A stretch of DNA of 6,171 bases from Bdellovibrio sp. CG10_big_fil_rev_8_21_14_0_10_47_8 (GCA_002773975.1 PEZR01000073.1:1-6171); one strand, 5' to 3'; counted from the first letter of the stretch, positions 1 to 6,024 are shown. Translations and numbers: made by a program. Notes: generated from the letters alone by a model not told the origin.

Positions 1-863
1 CGGGAAAATCTTCACTGATGAATTTGTTGGTGCAAGAAAAGGTTTCGATTGTGACGGCAAAACCTCAGACAACCCGTAGGCGGGTCTTGGGCATCGTTTC
101 AAGGGATGAGGGACAAATTGTTTTTGTCGATGCGCCAGGGGTTCTTAATGCCAGTGAGGGGCTTAATCGCTTTCTGTCTCAAGAGGCTGCTGATGTTATT
201 GAGCAATCGGATGTTTTGATGGCGGTTCTATCCGTCGATATGAAGAGTAAGGAAATGGCTGAAAAAATCATTCAGCTGGTGGATGAGTCAAAAAAACCTT
301 GGTTTGCGGTGATCACCAAAACTGACCTCAAAGACCTTGAGAGAAGGGTCGACGTGATCAAAGAACTTTGTGCGAAACATAAGAGTTGTTTCGGAGTTGT
401 CGCGGTTTCAACCAAGGAAACCAATGGACAAAAAGCTTTGAGAGAAGAGATCTTGAAGCTCGCTGGGCTCCATTTGCCGATCACGCCAGAGCCTCTTTAT
501 GACGTGGATCTTTTTACCCCTCACTCGATGAAAGAAGTAGTGACAGAGATCATTCGGGAGCGCTGCTTTGAGATTCTCCACCACGAGTTGCCTTACCAAA
601 TTGCAGTGCGGGTTCAGAAATATGACGAATCCGACGAGACCTTGCCGAAGATTTATGCCGAGATCTTGGTGGCAAAAGCCAGCCACAAGCCCATTTTGGT
701 GGGCAAGGGGGGCGCAACCATCAAGCAGATTGGAATTGAGTCGAGAAAGAGTATCGAAGAGGTCGTTGGGAATCAGGTTTTTTTAAGTCTTGAAGTCAGC
801 GTCCGAGACAATTGGACAGAGAATAAAAAATTAATGAAGGAGTTGGGTTATGTCGTGGAGTGA
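1..863 (+). CDS. era: GTPase Era, 5'-truncated by the window start
   Basis: Era is a GTPase that binds 16S rRNA and assists 30S maturation. The frame is open from base 3 and begins with GKSS, the end of the Walker A motif, so roughly 14 N-terminal residues lie outside the window; the ATG at 18 is internal and is not the start. Visible in order are the switch I segment KPQTTR, G3 as DAPG (129-140, usually DTPG), G4 as TKTD (315-326, usually NKxD), a loosely conserved G5 around VSTKE, and a C-terminal KH domain with the RNA-binding GKGG loop (702-713), ending in KELGY. The 286 visible residues fit the usual total of about 300. The Thr in G4 is unusual for Era, although TKxD occurs in EngB/YihA and Rho-type GTPases. 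der follows directly, so the two are probably co-transcribed. Identity is near certain from the domain order. Confidence 0.97.
   Translation, partial: GKSSLMNLLVQEKVSIVTAKPQTTRRRVLGIVSRDEGQIVFVDAPGVLNASEGLNRFLSQEAADVIEQSDVLMAVLSVDMKSKEMAEKIIQLVDESKKPWFAVITKTDLKDLERRVDVIKELCAKHKSCFGVVAVSTKETNGQKALREEILKLAGLHLPITPEPLYDVDLFTPHSMKEVVTEIIRERCFEILHHELPYQIAVRVQKYDESDETLPKIYAEILVAKASHKPILVGKGGATIKQIGIESRKSIEEVVGNQVFLSLEVSVRDNWTENKKLMKELGYVVE
837..842 (+). promoter_or_regulatory. Possible ribosome binding site for the upstream der start
   Basis: AAGGAG ends 7 bases before the ATG at 850, ideal Shine-Dalgarno geometry. It would start Der inside the last codons of era. The same bases encode the conserved KE of Era's KELGY, so the match may be coincidental. 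The competing start at 904 has only GGAG at 889-892, 11 bases away. Confidence 0.4.
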
Positions 864-903
864 TGTCAGCGCTGAAATTCCCAGCTCTGGAGCGGGAATT
901 CAG

Positions 904-2226
904 ATGTTGTCGAAGGTGGCCATCGTCGGCCGACCCAACGTGGGAAAATCGACATTGTTTAATATTTTGACGGGCTCTCGAAAGTCTGTGGTGAAAAATC
1001 AGGCCGGCGTGACCCGAGATATTATCATTGAACCCTGCGAAGTGTGGGGCAAGCATTTTGACCTAATTGATACCGGTGGGATTACAGAGGCTCATGATAC
1101 ATTTTCCCAGTTGATTCGTGAGCAGGTGACCGAGTTTTTGCAGACAGTGGATTTTTTATTGGTGGTGATGGATGGACGTTCAGGTTTGATTCCGGAAGAC
1201 CGTGAGATCATCAAGATCGCTATACATACTGGCAAACCTTTTTTGCTGATCGTCAATAAGGTCGATAAACTGCATGAAGAAGATGTGGCCAAAGCTGAGT
1301 TTTATGAATTTGGCGAAGATGTCCTGGCCACTAGCTTTGAGCAGCGACGGGGTGTTTCTGAAATTTTGGAATGGATTCATGCAAGATTGCCAGAACAGAT
1401 CGAGAAAGTTCGCGAAGGAGCTACCATTGCCATTGTGGGGAAGCCCAATGTCGGAAAAAGCTCGATGATCAATGCTCTTTTGGGGCAAAAAAGAATGCTC
1501 GTTTCTGATATCGCAGGGACAACCATTGATTCGGTCGACACTCCATTTTTGTACAACGGTCAAAAATATATTTTGGTGGATACGGCAGGTCTTCGAAAAA
1601 GTGCCAAGCGAGACGATCATCTGGAAATTATCTCGGCTTTTAAGTCCCAAGAGTCCATTCGCCGGGCAGATATTGTTCTTTTGATGATTGATGGAACCAT
1701 GGGGCCAACGGATCAAGACGCCCGAATCATGCAAGCAATTCTCGAAGATCACAAAGGTGTGATTGTTGTATCGAACAAATCTGATCTTGGCCGAGAGCAG
1801 GTGCCAGAATACCGCCGAACTCTCAAAGAACAGGTGGAAAAAGTATTTCACTTTTTTGTGGATGTCCCGATCGTGTACACCTCTGCCAAAACAGAGCAAG
1901 GGGTCGATGGGCTATTGGAAAAAATCGAGTGGATGAGTCAGAAGCTCGCCATGAGAATCTCCACAGCGGACCTCAACGACTTTTTCTTTGATGTGATTCG
2001 AAAAGCTCCGGCGCCGGTTTGGGGAATTAGCAATGTGAAGTTCTATTACCTGACCCAGACCAATCAGCAGCCACCGGCCTTTATTGCCTTTGCCAATCAT
2101 CCCGATGGCGTGGACAACTCATACCGTCGATTCTTGATCAAAAATTTGAAAGAAAAATTTGATCTAGTTGGTATTCCGCTGCGAATTTTTGTGATGAAGA
2201 GTCGCCGAGGAGGAAAAGGGCGGTGA
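904..2226 (+). CDS. der: Ribosome-assembly GTPase Der (EngA), tandem G domains
   Basis: Der is a double GTPase that acts in 50S subunit assembly. Counting from the ATG at 904 (440 residues), G domain 1 has GRPNVGKS (9-16), DTGG (56-59) and NKVD (118-121). G domain 2 has GKPNVGKS (179-186), DTAG (226-229), NKSD (291-294) and TSAK (326-329). A C-terminal KH-like domain covers about 351-431, followed by a basic tail, RRGGKGR. All key nucleotide-binding motifs are intact, and the length matches the family (about 435-490). Two starts compete. The ATG at 904 begins exactly where family proteins begin (MLSKVAIVGRPN), with GGAG 11 bases upstream. The ATG at 850 adds 18 residues without family resemblance, but has AAGGAG at 837-842 and overlaps era by 14 bases. 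I prefer 904, because the AAGGAG lies in conserved Era codons (KELGY) and so is not independent evidence. Confidence 0.97.
   Translation: MLSKVAIVGRPNVGKSTLFNILTGSRKSVVKNQAGVTRDIIIEPCEVWGKHFDLIDTGGITEAHDTFSQLIREQVTEFLQTVDFLLVVMDGRSGLIPEDREIIKIAIHTGKPFLLIVNKVDKLHEEDVAKAEFYEFGEDVLATSFEQRRGVSEILEWIHARLPEQIEKVREGATIAIVGKPNVGKSSMINALLGQKRMLVSDIAGTTIDSVDTPFLYNGQKYILVDTAGLRKSAKRDDHLEIISAFKSQESIRRADIVLLMIDGTMGPTDQDARIMQAILEDHKGVIVVSNKSDLGREQVPEYRRTLKEQVEKVFHFFVDVPIVYTSAKTEQGVDGLLEKIEWMSQKLAMRISTADLNDFFFDVIRKAPAPVWGISNVKFYYLTQTNQQPPAFIAFANHPDGVDNSYRRFLIKNLKEKFDLVGIPLRIFVMKSRRGGKGR
2208..2213 (+). promoter_or_regulatory. Strong ribosome binding site for the NSS transporter
   Basis: A perfect AGGAGG lies 9 bases before the GTG at 2223, inside the last codons of der. 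It decides the GTG start of the transporter and explains how initiation can occur although the gene begins 4 bases before der ends (GTGA overlap). Confidence 0.8.
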
Positions 2227-3572
2227 AGCGGGGTTCCTGGAATACTCGATTCGGGTTTTATCTGGCGGCGATAGGGTCGGCCTGTGGGTTGGGAAATCTG
2301 TGGCGTTTTCCCTATGTCGTGGGTGAAAATGGCGGCGGCGCTTTTGTTTTGCTGTATGTTTTTTTTGCCCTGCTTGTCGGCATGCCTCTGTTAATTGGAG
2401 AACTGATTTTAGGTAAATCGACCAGACGATCTGTTTTGAGCGCGAGCATCGAATTGTCTGCCATGAATCAACGGAAGTATTATTGGATTGGTCGGCTTTC
2501 TGTCTTAATGAGTCTCGTGGTCTTGTCCTACTATGCTGTAATTAGTGGTTGGGTTTTGCATTTTTCCACCCAGTTTCTCAGTGGCCTTTTTCATCCCGAG
2601 GTTTTGGTAGAAAAGGGCAGATTAGATCACCTGCTGTCCAATGGTTGGTTGCAAGTCGGCTTGTCCAGTGTGCACTTGCTTTTGGCAATTGTGGTGGTGC
2701 TCAAAGGTGTGCAGGAGGGGCTTGAGCGGTGGATCACGGCGATGATGCCAATCTTTGCGGTGCTGTTGGTATTATTGGTGATTAAGTCTTTGTCTTTAGA
2801 TGCGGCCGGCGAGGCTTTGAGATTTTTATTCTACCCAGATTTTTCAAAACTTCAGTTGAGTTCACCTTTGCACGCCATCGGTCACGTTTGTTTCACCTTG
2901 AGTGTGGGCTTTGGAACCATGGTGACTTTTGGCAGTTACCTGAAGGACTCTGATCACATTCCAACGGCGGGATTTCGGGTGACGGTGGTGGATACGCTGT
3001 TGTCGTTGTTTGCAGGTCTTTTGCTTTTTCCGATTGTGCTTCAGGCATCAAATATTCCCCTGACAGACCCAGGGCTTTTGTTCGAGGCTTTGCCGCGATT
3101 TTTGTCTCAAACGCCCGGCGGAGTTTTATTTGGGTTTATGTTTTTCATTTGTCTTTATCTGGCGGCTCTGGGGGCCAGCATTGGTCTTTTGGAAGTGATC
3201 GTCTCAAATCTTGTGGACCGCACGAAAATGTCCAGGACCTGGGCGGCCTGGATTTGTGGGGTAGCGGCTTTGGTGATCGGGGTGGTTCCGGCATTGTCCT
3301 CGACCTTTTTCAACGGTGTTCGGTTTCAAGGGAAAGCTTTGTTGGAAATTCTCGATGGTCTTTTGATCAATCTCTTTTTGCCTCTGATTGCCGTCGGAGT
3401 GGCATGGGTGATTTCATCTGGACTCAGCTCAAAAGAAAAAGAGCGGCTTTTTGTACAGACAGAGAAAATTGAAAGTGTGGCTCTGTATCCCCATTGGAAG
3501 TGGATGCTCAAATGGGGAATTCCTTTTATTGTCGGCATTGCTTTGATTCTGCAGATCATTGATCTGATATAA
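2223..3572 (+). CDS. Sodium:neurotransmitter symporter (NSS/SNF, LeuT-fold) family transporter
   Basis: This is an inner-membrane transporter of the NSS family, whose bacterial members mostly import amino acids with Na+. It has 449 residues and about 11 membrane helices. TM1 carries the signature GSACGLGNLWRFPY (18-31), including the gate Arg28 and the Na1-type Asn25. TM3 has Tyr103-Tyr104, the second matching substrate-binding Tyr108 of LeuT. TM6 reads FTLSVGFG (224-231), with Thr225 at the LeuT Thr254 position. TM7 has Asp257 where LeuT has Asn286, and Ser261 where it has Glu290; an acid here is typical of chloride-independent bacterial members. TM8 reads AALGASIGLLE (314-324) where related transporters have AALTSSISLLE, so the two hydroxyl ligands of the Na2 site (LeuT Thr354, Ser355) appear replaced by Gly317 and Ala318. 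The GTG start overlaps the der stop. The substrate cannot be told from sequence; family assignment is very secure. Confidence 0.95.
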   Translation: MKRGSWNTRFGFYLAAIGSACGLGNLWRFPYVVGENGGGAFVLLYVFFALLVGMPLLIGELILGKSTRRSVLSASIELSAMNQRKYYWIGRLSVLMSLVVLSYYAVISGWVLHFSTQFLSGLFHPEVLVEKGRLDHLLSNGWLQVGLSSVHLLLAIVVVLKGVQEGLERWITAMMPIFAVLLVLLVIKSLSLDAAGEALRFLFYPDFSKLQLSSPLHAIGHVCFTLSVGFGTMVTFGSYLKDSDHIPTAGFRVTVVDTLLSLFAGLLLFPIVLQASNIPLTDPGLLFEALPRFLSQTPGGVLFGFMFFICLYLAALGASIGLLEVIVSNLVDRTKMSRTWAAWICGVAALVIGVVPALSSTFFNGVRFQGKALLEILDGLLINLFLPLIAVGVAWVISSGLSSKEKERLFVQTEKIESVALYPHWKWMLKWGIPFIVGIALILQIIDLI

Positions 3573-3611
3573 GCCATCAGTTCTTCCCGCCAAGAGGATC
3601 GCTTTTTGAGG

Positions 3612-3643
3612 TCGCGGCTACAGATCTAGAGCTTGCGATTTTT
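3612..3643 (+). terminator. Probable rho-independent terminator after the era-der-transporter unit
   Basis: About 40 bases past the transporter stop, TCGCGGCT (3612-3619) can pair with AGCTTGCGA (3630-3638) through 8 pairs, with one bulged T and one G-T pair, around a 10-base loop. Five T's follow at 3639-3643. An alternative outer pairing, ATCGC (3598-3602) with GCGAT (3635-3639), would compete. No other good stem plus T-run is seen before the next gene. The bulge makes this a moderate rather than a strong call. Confidence 0.5.
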
Positions 3644-3720
3644 GGGATGGACTTTTAAGCTCTTCTAAAGTTCCTCAGTTGTTTTGTTGGGACAAGAAAG
3701 AAGGGCACTGTTCTGTTTTT

Positions 3721-3729
3721 GGAGAGGGG
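3721..3729 (+). promoter_or_regulatory. Ribosome binding site deciding the start of the fibre-like gene
   Basis: GGAGAGGGG ends 7 bases before the ATG at 3737. An upstream in-frame TTG at 3719 would put this purine tract inside the coding region and has no ribosome binding site of its own, so the ATG is preferred. The rest of the 164-base gap (3573-3736) shows the terminator described above but no convincing promoter; TTGGGA (3642) with TAAAGT (3666) is only a weak candidate. Confidence 0.65.
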
Positions 3730-3736
3730 AAAATCA

Positions 3737-4708
3737 ATGTACGGTATTAACCTGAGGCAGCTGGTTGCTTCAACGATTTGTTCTGTGGCAATTGTGTCCG
3801 TCTATCATGAGATTAATCTGAGATATTTTTCGCCGGGGCGGGGCTTGTATTTTTTTAATGGCACCAGGAGCTTGCGAGGAGGTCCCGAGGCCTTACAGAG
3901 TCCGTCTGATGGAGTTTCAAATGTGGCGCTTGGTTTTGAAACTCTTGCATCCAATTCTGATGGGGAAAGCAATATTGCCTTGGGAGACCGGTCTTTGTTT
4001 TATAACCTGACTGGGAACTCGAACATTGGAATTGGAGCCGTCGCACTTTTTGCAAATACGACGGGACATTACAATGTCGCGATCGGCAGCGATACACTGA
4101 GGAGCAATACCACCGGAGATCATAACATCGCTATTAACTATGATGCTCTTCACAACAGCACAACCGGATCAGACAACAGTGCCATAGGCTATTTAGCTAT
4201 GTTCAATAACACAGAAGGACAGGGGAATGTGGCATTGGGGGCCTATGCCGGACGGGATAATGTCCATGGGTCTTACAATACATGGGTTGGTCTGGACTCT
4301 GGGCCCGAGACCATGGACTCATTTTCAAACTCTGTGGCGCTTGGTTTTGACGCCCGTACTACTAAGTCTAATCAAGTTGTGATTGGAAATAAAAAAATTG
4401 AAGAAACCATTCTGCGGGGCAAGGTTTCCATTGGCGAAGGCACTCCCATTTCTAGAATTCATTCTGTCAGGCAGACTCTTGATTTTCCTCCGACCTCGGG
4501 GAAGAATATTTCTGATCTTCGTGTTCATGTGCAAGGGGCTCGCCCTGGAGATGCGGTTTCTTTGGGGGTCCCTTTAGAGTCCGTGAGTGACACCGGAACC
4601 TATTCGGCATGGGTGTCTTCCAGCGACACGGTGACTATTCGTTACAAGCCGAGACTTCTCGAGGATCCGGCGCCCGGTCCTTTTCGCGTTTTGGTGGTTG
4701 GTTTTTAA
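3737..4708 (+). CDS. Fibre-like protein with 17-residue beta-roll repeats and phage-tail-like C-terminal domain
   Basis: The product has 323 residues. An N-terminal hydrophobic stretch (9-23, after Arg7) may be a signal anchor; no signal-peptidase site or lipobox is evident. Residues 61-213 hold nine repeats of 17 residues with consensus SN-[IV]-A-[IL]-G-x6-N-x-T-G-x, the pattern of left-handed beta-roll heads in YadA-like adhesins and of tail-fibre or 'cell wall anchor' proteins. After a short bridge (about 214-244), residues 245-323 (QTLDFPP, GARPGDAVSLGVP, SAWVSSSDTVTIR, PFRVLVV) resemble a C-terminal domain that I recall from phage tail and related bacterial fibre proteins. There is no YadA membrane anchor and no recognisable S74 chaperone peptidase, so it is neither a classical autotransporter nor a standard self-cleaving fibre. 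A trimeric surface or extracellular fibre is the best inference; function is unknown. The next gene starts 18 bases later. Confidence 0.85.
   Translation: MYGINLRQLVASTICSVAIVSVYHEINLRYFSPGRGLYFFNGTRSLRGGPEALQSPSDGVSNVALGFETLASNSDGESNIALGDRSLFYNLTGNSNIGIGAVALFANTTGHYNVAIGSDTLRSNTTGDHNIAINYDALHNSTTGSDNSAIGYLAMFNNTEGQGNVALGAYAGRDNVHGSYNTWVGLDSGPETMDSFSNSVALGFDARTTKSNQVVIGNKKIEETILRGKVSIGEGTPISRIHSVRQTLDFPPTSGKNISDLRVHVQGARPGDAVSLGVPLESVSDTGTYSAWVSSSDTVTIRYKPRLLEDPAPGPFRVLVVGF
3917..4375 (+). repeat. Nine degenerate 51-base coding repeats (17 residues each)
   Basis: Units start at residues 61, 78, 95, 112, 129, 146, 163, 180 and 197 of the fibre-like protein. Spacing is strictly 17 residues. 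Each begins with a [SYHDG]-N pair followed by a hydrophobic-A-[IL]-G-like core; the middle units carry NTTG or STTG near their end. Unit five has AIN in place of AIG, unit eight is poorly conserved (NTWVG), and unit nine is shifted by one residue (SNSVALG). The DNA has diverged well beyond recent duplication, so this is an old structural repeat rather than a slippage tract. Confidence 0.85.
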
Positions 4709-4726
4709 TGGATCGAGGGATGAGAT

Positions 4727-5155
4727 ATGTCTGAAAAATACCAACCTGGTCAGCAGGTCGAGCTCGTAATTCTTCGTCAGACGGATCTTGGTTATGTGGC
4801 AAAGATCAATGGTGTGGATGAGGGGCTTCTGTATCACAACGAAGTGTTTGAACTTTTGCATCAAGGTCAGGCTTTGCCAGGTTATATAAAAAAGCTTCGA
4901 GAAGATGGATCCATTGATCTTCTGTTGCAACCCTTTGGGAACTTGGGATCTGAGGAATTGGGTCAAAGAATTTTACAGGCCTTGGACAATGCGCAGGGCT
5001 TTTTGGCAGTGAATGAAAAGTCGCCGGCTGAAGAGATTTATGATCTTTTCGGGGTGAGCAAAAAAAAGTACAAGATTGCCCTAGGGTCACTGTACAAAAA
5101 ACGTCTGATTAAAATTACCGACCAGGGAATTGAGCTCGTTCGGCCTAGAAGCTAA
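4727..5155 (+). CDS. Half-length CvfB-like RNA-binding protein (S1-like domain plus winged helix)
   Basis: The product has 142 residues. Residues 8-68 form an S1-like OB domain with the CvfB/YitL-type core LGYVAKINGVDEGLLYHNEV and GYIKKLREDGSIDLLLQP. Residues 75-139 form a small winged helix (AEEIYDLFGVSKKKYKIALG, then KKRLIKI). CvfB-family proteins are usually about 280 residues with further S1-like domains in front; only the C-terminal half is here. The start is firm: an in-frame TGA sits at 4721-4723, directly before the ATG, and GAGGGA (4715-4720) provides a ribosome binding site 6 bases away. It is therefore not a mis-called fragment of a longer frame on this strand. Family members bind RNA, and CvfB affects virulence-factor expression in staphylococci; the role here is unknown. 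It is probably co-transcribed with the fibre-like gene and overlaps the convergent barrel gene by 11 bases. Confidence 0.85.
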   Translation: MSEKYQPGQQVELVILRQTDLGYVAKINGVDEGLLYHNEVFELLHQGQALPGYIKKLREDGSIDLLLQPFGNLGSEELGQRILQALDNAQGFLAVNEKSPAEEIYDLFGVSKKKYKIALGSLYKKRLIKITDQGIELVRPRS

Positions 5156-5942
5156 GACCGATCAGCGCGAGAACATCAAAGGCATCGCCGCGGGGTTTGA
5201 CTCCGTAATCGACGCCTGTCGTTTGGTTGACGATGTTCGCATTTTCATCTTTGAAGTTGATATAGTGGTACACGGCCTGAGCGCCGACGTAAGCTTTTTT
5301 ACGCATAATCGGGACCTCGACACCTAGGCCGAAATTCATTCCGACCGTGGACTCGCGGCTGGCGACATCGGAGCCTTCGATGGTGTAAGTCCGATAGACT
5401 TGAGAAAACCCACCCAAAACATAAGGATTGATGTCCGATAGACCCCGCTTCATGTTCTGAGTGTTAAAGTAGTACTTTAAGTTCAGGTGAATAAAGGTCA
5501 TCGACACGTTTCCAGAGAGGCTTTCTGTAGAGGTGCTTGCTTGAAAGTCATGATCGCCCGTATTGAATCCAAGCTCCATGGCCATTCTCATGTCAAAAAA
5601 GTAGCTCAGATAAAGTCCATAAGCCGGGCCTGAGCTATAAAGGCGACTCAGCTCGTCGGTAAATCCACGAAGGCCAAATGCAAAACCAAAAGACAAGAAA
5701 CGGCCATGTCGGAAAAAATCAATATCAGCTTCTTCGTCCGAAGCCTCGTCGAATTCGCTGTAATCCGAGAAAGGGTCATAGGAGTCATCTACATCGGCCT
5801 GTGCGAGAAGATAATGGCGGTTCAAATCTTGGGCATGAGCATGGGGTGAACAGATAGCGACAAGCAGAAAACAGAGTGCGCTAAGGCACAGGCTTCGCTG
5901 AAAGCCGGCGATGGCCAACCTGGGTAAGAACTTCCGTATCAT
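5145..5942 (-). CDS. Small outer-membrane beta-barrel protein with acidic N-terminal linker
   Basis: The product has 265 residues and a long signal peptide: a basic start (MIRKFLPR), a hydrophobic core at about 17-31, and a signal peptidase I site AHA-Q after residue 37. Residues 50-75 are exceptionally acidic (13 Asp/Glu of 26). From about 81 onward, alternating aromatic or hydrophobic strands suggest an 8-stranded barrel: about 81-94, 101-116, 118-128, 143-160, 171-187, 198-210, 215-231 and 254-265. The protein ends in Phe, as preferred by the BAM insertion machinery. INPYVLGGFSQVYRTY is typical of OmpA/OprF-like small barrels. AGGGG (5948-5952 on the complement) lies 5 bases before the ATG. 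No function can be assigned; structural, adhesin or envelope-stress roles are all possible. It is transcribed toward the CvfB-like gene and divergently from the gene at 6121. Confidence 0.85.
   Translation of the reverse strand: MIRKFLPRLAIAGFQRSLCLSALCFLLVAICSPHAHAQDLNRHYLLAQADVDDSYDPFSDYSEFDEASDEEADIDFFRHGRFLSFGFAFGLRGFTDELSRLYSSGPAYGLYLSYFFDMRMAMELGFNTGDHDFQASTSTESLSGNVSMTFIHLNLKYYFNTQNMKRGLSDINPYVLGGFSQVYRTYTIEGSDVASRESTVGMNFGLGVEVPIMRKKAYVGAQAVYHYINFKDENANIVNQTTGVDYGVKPRGDAFDVLALIGLSF
5832..5942 (-). other. Signal peptide of the outer-membrane barrel protein
   Basis: Residues 1-37 comprise a charged 16-residue start, the hydrophobic run SLCLSALCFLLVAIC, and a helix-breaking Ser-Pro before AHA. 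Cleavage before Gln38 is expected. The next Met is residue 118, and the internal TTG at residue 9 lacks a ribosome binding site, so the long N-terminus is probably genuine. Confidence 0.8.
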
Positions 5943-5969
5943 TGATTCCCCTGTCTAATGTCTTATTAT
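5942..5969 (+). promoter_or_regulatory. Candidate sigma-70 promoter for the gene at 6121
   Basis: TTGATT (5942-5947) and TATTAT (5964-5969) are separated by 16 bases. Transcription would start near 5976 and give a leader of about 145 bases. The -35 box lies over the ribosome binding and start region of the divergent barrel gene. Two hexamers matching 4/6 and 5/6 in AT-rich DNA are only moderate evidence. Confidence 0.4.
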
Positions 5970-5993
5970 CGAACGTTTCTTTTTAAAACTGAA
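5965..5993 (-). promoter_or_regulatory. Candidate promoter for the outer-membrane barrel gene
   Basis: On the complement, GATAAT (5970-5965) follows TTCAGT (5993-5988) at a 17-base spacing. The -10 shares bases with the -10 of the opposite candidate promoter. The -35 is poor (3/6), so this rests mainly on the -10 and on its position just ahead of the gene. Confidence 0.3.
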
Positions 5994-6001
5994 GGGATTT
6001 T

Positions 6002-6022
6002 TCCAAGCCTTTGAAGCTTGGA
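6002..6022 (+). promoter_or_regulatory. Leader dyad 1
   Basis: TCCAAGC (6002-6008) and GCTTGGA (6016-6022) form a perfect 7-base-pair stem with a 7-base loop. No T-run follows in either direction, so it is not a terminator. It may be an RNA hairpin in the leader of the gene at 6121 or a protein-binding site. Confidence 0.5.
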
Positions 6023-6024
6023 TT

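Noticed and set aside
18..20. ATG near the window start as the beginning of era
   Set aside because: The frame is open upstream and reads GKSSL immediately before, the end of the Walker A motif, so the true start is outside the window.
1180..1899. 239-codon open frame on the minus strand, antisense to der
   Set aside because: It lies wholly within der, whose motifs are intact, and its translation shows no recognisable domain or convincing start context. It is a shadow of der's codon use.
3719..3721. TTG as the start of the fibre-like gene
   Set aside because: It would place the good ribosome binding site GGAGAGGGG inside the coding sequence; the ATG at 3737 is correctly spaced from it.
3917..4375. 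Regular 51-base periodicity as a CRISPR or tandem DNA repeat
   Set aside because: The periodicity exists at protein level (17-residue units) inside one open frame. The DNA units are strongly diverged, with no identical repeats or spacers.
3737..4708. Prophage remnant suggested by the tail-like domain
   Set aside because: Neighbouring genes are ordinary chromosomal ones with no integrase, capsid or tail-assembly genes and no attachment sites in the window.
4574..4966. 130-codon minus-strand open frame spanning the end of the fibre gene and the start of the CvfB-like gene
   Set aside because: It is antisense to two well-supported genes, with no family resemblance and no ribosome binding site noted.
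5130..5327. 65-codon plus-strand frame in the barrel gene region
   Set aside because: It is antisense to the barrel coding region, whose signal peptide and strand pattern make it the real gene. The translation has no known features.
6002..6022. Hairpin as a transcription terminator
   Set aside because: No T-run follows the stem on either strand, so it is listed only as a leader dyad.
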